DNA of 9,164 nucleotides from JBBDWZ01 sp050732575 (GTDB taxonomy: Bacteria; Gemmatimonadota; Gemmatimonadetes; Longimicrobiales; RSA9): contig JBOHRF010000201.1 in assembly GCA_050732575.1 (NCBI GenBank), positions 1 through 9,164 of the forward strand. The letters run 5' to 3'. A program made the position numbers and the translations under genes. Positions 1-5,800 of the stretch are shown here, one piece after another; positions within the stretch are counted from its first letter, which is position 1, and the number at the start of each line of letters is the position of its first letter. The notes below the pieces were generated by a model. That model had not been told where the DNA came from and ran no database searches. It saw only the letters and a list, made by a program, of their open reading frames with translations.

Positions 1-566
1 CGAGCGAGGGGCCGCTACTGGTCTATCGCGATCGGTCGGACGCGGAGATTCGAGACATCCATGTGACGCGCTATGTGAACGGCGCATGGCTGACGGGTCG
101 ACCGATTCAGGCTGACAACTGGCGCGTGGATTATTGTCCGGTCAATGGTCCGAGCGCCGCGGCTGAGGGTCGGCGCGTGGCTGTAGCATGGTACACGACG
201 GTACACGATTCAGCGCGTGTGTTCGTGTCCTTTTCGAATGATGCCGGCGCAACGTTCTCTCCGGGCATACGCGTGGATGATGGCGCACCACTGGGGCGCG
301 TGGATGTGCAGATGCTCGACCCCGATGGTGCACTGGTGAGTTGGCTCGAGCTGGTTGAGCCCGGGGCAAAACAGGCCGAGGTACGGGTGCGCCGCATCCA
401 TGAATCGGGCCGCAGCAGCCGCTCCAGCATTGTCTCTCCGGCCAGCCCGGAGCGGCCCACTGGTTTTCCGCAAATGGTGATAGCCGGCGAGCGCGTGGTT
501 TTTGCCTGGACCGAACCGGGCCGGCCCGCAAAGTTGCATATTGGCTCGGCCAAATGGAATCGATGA
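1..566 (+). CDS. Sialidase-like (Asp-box/BNR) secreted protein, 3' part only
   Basis: The gene is cut by the window start. The frame is open from base 3, giving 187 residues to TGA at 564-566; the GTG at 63 is an internal codon, not a credible start. What is left resembles the C-terminal blades of bacterial sialidase-fold beta-propellers often annotated as exo-alpha-sialidase. A perfect Asp-box (S-x-D-x-G-x-T-F, 'SNDAGATF') lies at 234-257. Further blade-like segments follow, such as 'RVAVAWYT', 'GALVSWLEL' and 'ERVVFAWTEPG', and the motif 'CPVNGPSAAAEG' comes just before the Asp-box. Catalytic residues cannot be judged because the N-terminal half is missing. Many members of this group have no shown sialidase activity, so only the fold is called. 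It overlaps the next gene through ATGA, so the two are probably translated together, and it may be the first or a middle gene of an envelope operon. Confidence 0.75.
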   Translation, partial: SEGPLLVYRDRSDAEIRDIHVTRYVNGAWLTGRPIQADNWRVDYCPVNGPSAAAEGRRVAVAWYTTVHDSARVFVSFSNDAGATFSPGIRVDDGAPLGRVDVQMLDPDGALVSWLELVEPGAKQAEVRVRRIHESGRSSRSSIVSPASPERPTGFPQMVIAGERVVFAWTEPGRPAKLHIGSAKWNR

Positions 567-1054
567 AACGTACCCTGGTTCTTGCTTTGTTTCTGGTGAT
601 CGGCTGCAAGCAGCCTGCATTCTTTGCTCGAGTCGGTGAGATGGCACCCGACTTCGGTGCACCCACACTCACCGGTGATTCGTTGGCGCTCTCGGGTTTG
701 CGCGGCAATGTGGTGCTCCTGAATGTCTGGGCAACCTGGTGCATTCCGTGCCGCAAAGAGATACCCGAGCTGCAGGCGTTGCATCAGGAGTATTCCGCAC
801 GCGGGCTGCAGGTGATTGGTGTGAGTGTGGATGATGGCAATGCGGATGGCGATGTGCGCGCTTTCGTTCGCAACTACGGGGTGACCTACACGATCCTGCG
901 GGATCCGGCCGAAAACGTGACGGCCATGTTTTTCATTCCGGGTGTGCCCGCCACATTCCTGATCGACCGTACTGGCAAAGTGGCGTGGCGACATCTGGGA
1001 CCGTTCACCACGAAGGATCCCGATCTGCAGAGTGTACTGAAACAAACTCTTTGA
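563..1054 (+). CDS. TlpA/ResA-family thioredoxin-fold lipoprotein
   Basis: This 163-residue protein is a periplasm-facing thiol-disulfide oxidoreductase of the TlpA/ResA/AhpC-TSA type. Residues 1-15 form a lipoprotein signal: MKR, a hydrophobic core, then lipobox V-I-G-C with Cys15 as the lipidated residue. The thioredoxin core starts near 'GEMAPDF' (residues 25-31). The active site is W-C60-I-P-C63 in 'NVWATWCIPC', and the cis-proline loop is 'GVPATFLID' with Pro129. The family usually reduces or isomerises periplasmic disulfides, for example in cytochrome c maturation, but the substrate here is unknown. Start choice: ATG 563 gives the classic ATGA overlap with the upstream stop and puts KR at the extreme N-terminus. 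ATG 554, in the same frame, would add three residues (MES) and remains possible. No strong Shine-Dalgarno precedes either, which fits translational coupling. The next gene begins on the base after its stop. Confidence 0.9.
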   Translation: MKRTLVLALFLVIGCKQPAFFARVGEMAPDFGAPTLTGDSLALSGLRGNVVLLNVWATWCIPCRKEIPELQALHQEYSARGLQVIGVSVDDGNADGDVRAFVRNYGVTYTILRDPAENVTAMFFIPGVPATFLIDRTGKVAWRHLGPFTTKDPDLQSVLKQTL

Positions 1055-2203
1055 ATGTTCACTCCTGGTCGCGTCACCACCGCGCTCGTCTTTGCGCTGT
1101 GCGGCTGCGCACGGGAATCATCACCCAATCCACAATCTGGCTCGCCTGAGATCGGCTACGAGACGTTCGTCTCCGGCCTGGCCGTGCCCTGGGACCTGGG
1201 CTTTCTGCCGGACGGCCGCATGCTGGTGACGGAACGGCCGGGTCGCGTGCGCGTGATCGAAGGGGATCGCCTGCGGGAAGCGCCGTGGGCCACGCTGGAT
1301 GTAGTTGCGCGGGGCGAGGCCGGGCTCATGGGCATTGCCATTTCACCGCACTTTGCCACCGATCGGTTCGTGTACGTGGTGGGAACCTTTCAGGTCGAGG
1401 GCCGACTGGTGAACCGAGTTGTGCGGCTCACGGATGAAAACGGATTCGGCAGCGCGCCCACCGTACTCATCGACCATCTTCCGGCGGCGGAATTTCATGC
1501 GGGCGATGCCATTGATTTTGGCCTGGACGGCACGCTTTACGTGGCCACCGGTGATGCCGGAAATCCGCGCGCTGCCAGCAATCTCACGGCCCTGGCAGGG
1601 AAGGTCCTGCGCTATCGACCCGATGGCACAATTCCGGGTGACAATCCATCACCCAATTCACCGGTGTACGCGCTTGGCCTGCGCAACGTGCAGGGCCTGA
1701 CCTGGCATCCGGAAAGCGGGCGGCTATTTGCCCCGGACCATGGACCGAGCGGCTTTCCCAACGAACGCTTTCGTCGCAACAACGATGAGCTGAACCTGAT
1801 TGGTGCGGGGCAGAACTACGGTTGGCCCGATGTTACCGGCTTCGAACGAGACGACCGATACGTGCTGCCGCTGGCAACCTGGAATCCGGCCATCGCACCG
1901 TCAGGCATCGCGATTTACAACGGGCCGGTGGCGGCCTGGCGGCATCATGCTTTTGTAGGCGGCTTGCGCGGTCAGCAACTCCGGCGCCTGGTGCTCGAAG
2001 AAACCAGAGAACCGCCGGGCTATCGCGTGATTCGGCAGGACGCACTCTTCGCTGAGCAATTGGGCCGCATCCGAGCCGTGTCCATGGGTCCGGACGGATA
2101 CCTCTACTTCACGACCAGCAACTGGGACGGCCGGGGCACACCGCGCCCGGGCGATGACCGCATCTTGCGCCTGCGACCAGCATCGCCCAATCCGCCTTTC
2201 TGA
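1055..2203 (+). CDS. PQQ-dependent sugar (aldose/glucose) dehydrogenase, lipoprotein
   Basis: This 382-residue protein belongs to the soluble glucose/sorbosone dehydrogenase family (GSDH, PF07995; E. coli YliI-like), six-bladed beta-propellers that oxidise aldoses to lactones with PQQ. Family signatures run in order: 'AVPWDLGFLPDG' (43-54), 'GEAGLMGIAISPHF' (87-100), 'LDGTLYVATGDAGN' (157-170), 'LGLRNVQGLTWHP' (207-219), 'GQNYGWPDVTG' (262-272), 'APSGIAIYNG' (281-290) and 'DGRGTPRPGDDRIL' near the end. Candidate active-site residues are His148, Asp167 and Arg210. The His-to-Asp distance of 19 matches His144/Asp163 of the Acinetobacter soluble enzyme as I recall it. An N-terminal signal ends in L-C-G-C with Cys18, so it is probably a lipoprotein. 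ATG 1055 directly follows the stop of the thioredoxin gene (TGA|ATG), so expression is very likely coupled. No PQQ biosynthesis gene is in view, and the physiological sugar is unknown. Confidence 0.9.
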   Translation: MFTPGRVTTALVFALCGCARESSPNPQSGSPEIGYETFVSGLAVPWDLGFLPDGRMLVTERPGRVRVIEGDRLREAPWATLDVVARGEAGLMGIAISPHFATDRFVYVVGTFQVEGRLVNRVVRLTDENGFGSAPTVLIDHLPAAEFHAGDAIDFGLDGTLYVATGDAGNPRAASNLTALAGKVLRYRPDGTIPGDNPSPNSPVYALGLRNVQGLTWHPESGRLFAPDHGPSGFPNERFRRNNDELNLIGAGQNYGWPDVTGFERDDRYVLPLATWNPAIAPSGIAIYNGPVAAWRHHAFVGGLRGQQLRRLVLEETREPPGYRVIRQDALFAEQLGRIRAVSMGPDGYLYFTTSNWDGRGTPRPGDDRILRLRPASPNPPF

Positions 2204-2236
2204 ATCCCTTGTAATTAACAATCTACGCGTGTGCGG

Positions 2237-2289
2237 AATCAGATTTCGTAAGGAAGAGACACGTGAGCACGCAATCGATTCAGTAAGGA
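2237..2289 (+). repeat. Imperfect tandem duplication of a ribosome-binding region
   Basis: Two similar segments lie 35-36 bases apart: AATCAGATTTCGTAAGGA (2237-2254) and AATCGATTCAGTAAGGA (2273-2289). Each ends in a Shine-Dalgarno core and is followed within 14 bases by a start codon: GTG at 2263 for the first copy and ATG at 2297 for the second. The match is plain by eye (one gap and a few substitutions), but it is short and could be coincidence among purine-rich leader sequences. Confidence 0.45.
2263..2286 (+). other. Possible 7-codon leader mini-ORF
   Basis: GTG 2263 is preceded by AAGGA (2250-2254) at a spacing of 8 bases. It opens a seven-residue frame, M-S-T-Q-S-I-Q, ending in TAA at 2284-2286. 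That stop overlaps the strong Shine-Dalgarno of the next gene (AAGGAG, 2285-2290). If translated, ribosomes ending here would sit on the downstream ribosome-binding site and could affect its use. Nothing but this geometry supports expression. Confidence 0.25.
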
Positions 2290-2290
2290 G
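2285..2290 (+). promoter_or_regulatory. Strong Shine-Dalgarno AAGGAG for the Spy-like gene
   Basis: AAGGAG ends 6 bases before ATG 2297 and is the strongest ribosome-binding site in the window. It fixes the start of the small Spy-like gene and indicates that the gene was selected for high translation, which makes its broken frame notable. Confidence 0.8.
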
Positions 2291-2296
2291 ATTCTA

Positions 2297-2549
2297 ATGA
2301 GGAAGTACATTTCCGCGTTCGTCCTGTTGCTCTTGCCAGCCGTGGCGCTGGGGCAGGACATAGGCCGTCGAGGCGGCCGCCGCGCAGCGCGCACAATTGC
2401 GCAGCCAGATGGAGAAGCTGCGCGACCATCGGGAAGCTGCCCTGAAGCAGGTCGCCACCGTACTGAGCGCAGTGCAGCAGGCAAAACTGCGTGAGGTGAT
2501 CCGACCGATGGGCCGCGGTCGTAGCGGATTGCGTCGTGGCCGTGCGTGA
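2297..2549 (+). pseudogene. Small secreted Spy/CpxP-like protein, reading frame broken by a 1-base shift
   Basis: From ATG 2297 the protein begins with a clear signal peptide (MRKY, hydrophobic core, cleavage near 'ALG-Q') and then 'DIGRRGGRR'. Read onward in this frame it turns into unconvincing sequence and stops at 2494. The next frame (+1) is closed by a TAG at 2361-2363, but after it reads 'AAAQRAQLRSQMEKLRDHRE' and continues to TGA at 2547-2549. That part is charged and helical, and ends with 'VLSAVQQAKLREV', close to the LTxxQ signature of Spy/CpxP proteins (PF07813), then a basic Gly/Arg tail. Joining the frames between about 2364 and 2382 gives a protein of about 83 residues, short for the family (roughly 140-160). 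The switch zone is the palindromic GC run GGCGGCCGCCGCGC (2372-2385). The cause may be a real indel, an assembly error, or less likely programmed +1 frameshifting. Strong Shine-Dalgarno and terminator flank it. A role in periplasmic stress or metal response is inference from the family. Confidence 0.7.
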
Positions 2550-2580
2550 ACTGCACAGCCAGGAAGAAAGCGACAGGGCG

Positions 2581-2612
2581 AGTGGCCCGGTCCCCACCGG
2601 GCCACTTTTTTT
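2581..2612 (+). terminator. Rho-independent terminator after the Spy-like gene
   Basis: A perfect 10-bp stem, AGTGGCCCGG (2581-2590) against CCGGGCCACT (2597-2606), encloses the 6-base loop TCCCCA, and a run of seven T spans 2606-2612. It lies 31 bases after the frame-corrected stop at 2549, so it fits the restored gene end better than the premature stop at 2494. It should separate this unit from the downstream receptor gene. Confidence 0.92.
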
Positions 2613-2703
2613 GGCCTGGGCACGGCCCTAACTCTTTGTATTGCATACTTTTGTATCTGCTCTGGTCGGACTTGCCGGAGCGCTGCACAAGGGGTGCTGC
2701 AGC

Positions 2704-2717
2704 CGGCCTGCAGGCCG
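2704..2717. repeat. 14-bp perfect palindrome in the receptor leader region
   Basis: CGGCCTGCAGGCCG is a perfect palindrome about 90 bases upstream of the receptor start, inside the 194-base stretch between the terminator and ATG 2807. It could be an operator half-site pair or a short hairpin. The rest of that stretch is AT-richer than the genes and probably contains the receptor promoter, but no well-spaced -35/-10 pair stands out. Confidence 0.35.
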
Positions 2718-2806
2718 TGCCAAATCCGCATGTATACAATTTTGCTCAGATTGATTAACGACAATGACTTGAGAAGTGTCTAACTAAACATTATGCAGCA
2801 GGCACG

Positions 2807-5800
2807 ATGTCTTTGACTTCGGAAACTCGCGTGAGACCGCTGGCCTCTTTTGATCTTGCAGGACCGCAAAGCTGGTTGCGGCTTCTGCTCTTCTGTCTGT
2901 CCGTGTTTTTGCCGGCTCCCCTGTTCGCACAGAACACTGACATCCTGACCGGTCGGGTGCTGAGCGACAACCGCCAGCCGGTTGCGGGTGCGCGGGTCGT
3001 TGCCATGTCCATCGAAACGGAGATCACACGCTCCGTGCTCACGGACCGAAACGGCCGCTACATGATCAACTTCCCCGATGGCGGGGGTCGATACATTCTG
3101 CGCGTTTCCTTCATTGGCATGCAGGAATCGGTGCAAACGGTGGTGCGTGATGGCGAGGAAGAGTTGTTGCTCACGAACATCACAATGGCCTCGCAGGCCA
3201 TTCAGCTGCAGCCGCTGGAGGTGACAGCGACGCGGCCACCACCGGGCCGCGGACAGACGGGCGAACAATCGACCGAGCTGCCCCAGGACATTCTGAATCG
3301 TCTGCCCCTGCCAGACCTGGATCCCAATACCCTGGCGTTGCTGGCGGCGGGAGTTGTGGGCACGCAGCTGGATTCACTGAGCGGGCGAATGGGCTTCTCG
3401 GTGGCTGGCATGAGTGATCTGCTGAATCAGATCGTGCTGGATGGCATGATCCTGGGCGATGGCGGTCTGCAGGTACCGGAAGAGGGCATTCGGCGCACAC
3501 AAGTGACAACCAGCACGTTCGACGCATCGCGCGGCGGTTTTGCAGGCGGTCAGGTGTCCATGTCATCGGCACGCGGTAACAATCGCACGGCGGGCTCGAT
3601 ATCCTACCAATTCGACGATGATGGCATGCAATGGCGCTCATCACCGACCACGCTGGGCTTCACGCGCCACAATCTGGGTGGCTCGATTGGCGGTCCACTG
3701 GTACGCAATCGCCTGTTCTATAATGCATCGTTCCAGGCCACGCGTAATACCAATCATCGTTTTTCGCTTTCCGTAACGGATCCGCAGGCGGAAGAGCGGT
3801 CAGGTGTGGCGCTCGACTCGATCGGCCGGTTCCTGGACATTCTCGGCAACCAGTATGGCATTGCCACGGGCAACTCAACCGGAAAATACGATCAATTCCA
3901 GGACAACATCAGGCTGCAGAGCCGCGTTGACTGGAACATCTTTCAGCGACAGGGCCAATCGCAAACGCTCACGGCCAGTTTCAACTACAGTCTCAACAAT
4001 CAGGACAGCACGCGCATTGGTGTTACTGACATTACGGATCACGGTGGTGAACAGGATCAGAACAGCCGGGCCGGTTCGCTAAGCTTGAATTCACGGTTTG
4101 GCGGCAACTGGACCAACGCGCTGCGCGCATCGTACAACGAGAACTGGAACGATGCGCTGCCTTATATCGTGATGCCGGAGGGGCGAGTACGGGTAACCAG
4201 TGATTTCGAGGATGGCACACGGGGCACACGGACGCTGGTATTTGGAGGCAATCGCAGTCTACCGAGCGAGTCTTACAGTCGTGACTTACAGCTCTCGAAC
4301 GATCTGTCGTTCCTGCTGCCGGTGGGCGATCAGCTGCACAGGCTCAAGGTAGGCGGATCACTGCAACGTTCGCGCAGCATCAATCGCTCGACCAACAACA
4401 TCTTCGGCTCTTTCACCTACAACTCGCTGGCCGATTTCCAGGCGAATCGACCCGAGCGCTTCGACCGATCGCTGAGCGAGCGGCGCACCAATACGGGTAC
4501 GCTGAATGCCGGCGTGTACATCGGTGATACGTGGCGCATCAGCCAGCCGCTGGAGGTAACGCTCGGTCTGCGCTGGGATCGCACCGAGCTGGACCAGAAG
4601 CCGGCATACAATCCGCGGGTCGAGCAAGTCTTTGGCCGACGAAACGATATCGATCCGATTGCCACCGGCTGGAGCCCGCGCGTTGGCTTCAACTACCGCA
4701 TAGCCAGCGGCACACCGGGGCAGCCGGCCAAGACGCTGAGTGGCGGTGTTGGTGTATTTGCGGGCCGCGCGCAGACCAATGTGTTCTCGAATGCAGTCCG
4801 CCAGACCGGGCTGCCGAACGCCGAACAGTCGCTGAGCTGCATTGGCGTCGCCACACCGATTCCTGATTGGGATCTCTATGCCACCGACCCGGACGTCATA
4901 CCGTTTACGTGCGCGGATGGCCAGCCCGGTCAGCCCCCGATTTTCTCGTCACGCGGGCCGACCGTCACGCTGATCAATCCGGATCAATCCATGCCATCGT
5001 CATTGCGCCTGGACCTTGGATATCGCACCCGTTTGCCGTTCAACCTGAATACCAGCATTCGCTACACGTACTCACACGGCTTCGGCCTGTGGGGGTACCG
5101 TGATCTCAACCTGAATGAGGCCGTGCAGTTCACGCTGCCCGATGGACGGCCGGTGTTTGCGCGGCCATCGGCGATCAGTCCGGGAGGCAGTGTATCCCTG
5201 GCGGGCTCGCGGCTGCATAGCGAATTCAGCAACGTGAATGACGTGGTGGCCAACCGTGCATCCGATGCGCATCAGATGACGCTGCAGGTGAATGGATTCC
5301 TGCCCGGTCGGATTACCACATCCGTCAACTACACGCTCGGTTTTGCGCGGGATAACGGCGGCGCATCATTGGGCCTGCCGCAAACGGCCGGCAATCCGAA
5401 CGTGCCCGAATGGGGCATTAGCGGCAACGATCGACGGCACACGCTGAACCTGACGCTCTCGCATGCCATTACACCCGAGCTGGAAGTGACGGCCATCACG
5501 CAGCTGTCCTCCGGCTCGCCATTTACGCCCGTCATCAACAGTGACATCAACGGTGACGGCTCGCGCAATGACCGCGCGTTCGTGCCCGACCCACGGGCCT
5601 CGTCTGATACCGCGCTGGCCAACGCCATGACGCGCATGATGGCGCTGGTGCCAGGTCGCATCGAGAATTGCATTGAATCGCAACTGGGCAGGGTAGTCGA
5701 GCGCAACAGCTGTCGCAATGGCTGGACCCAGTCACTGAATCTGCGCGCCAGCTTCCGACCCAACCTACCGCAATTGGGCCGGCGCGTTACACTGTCGCTC

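Noticed and set aside
131..1045. Long minus-strand open frame (304 codons) opposite the sialidase-like and thioredoxin genes
   Set aside because: It lies antisense to two well-supported genes, has no family match and reflects GC-rich codon bias. The same holds for the minus-strand frame at 7806-8690.
2297..2494. The 65-codon frame from ATG 2297 taken as a complete native gene
   Set aside because: Its C-terminal half lacks any family character, while the +1 frame gives a coherent Spy-like helix and a stop better placed before the terminator.
2646..2653. TACTTTTG, matching the Bacteroidetes -7 promoter element TAnnTTTG
   Set aside because: No TTG at the required 17-20 base spacing upstream, and the genes do not look like Bacteroidetes.
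2735..2740. TACAAT as a -10 box for the receptor gene
   Set aside because: Five of six matches to TATAAT, but no -35-like hexamer at 16-18 bases (the spot is GC-rich) and no extended -10.
4972..4990. Short direct repeat GATCAATCC twice, 10 bases apart
   Set aside because: It lies within receptor coding sequence, is only 9 bases long, and the two copies are read in different frames; chance is enough.
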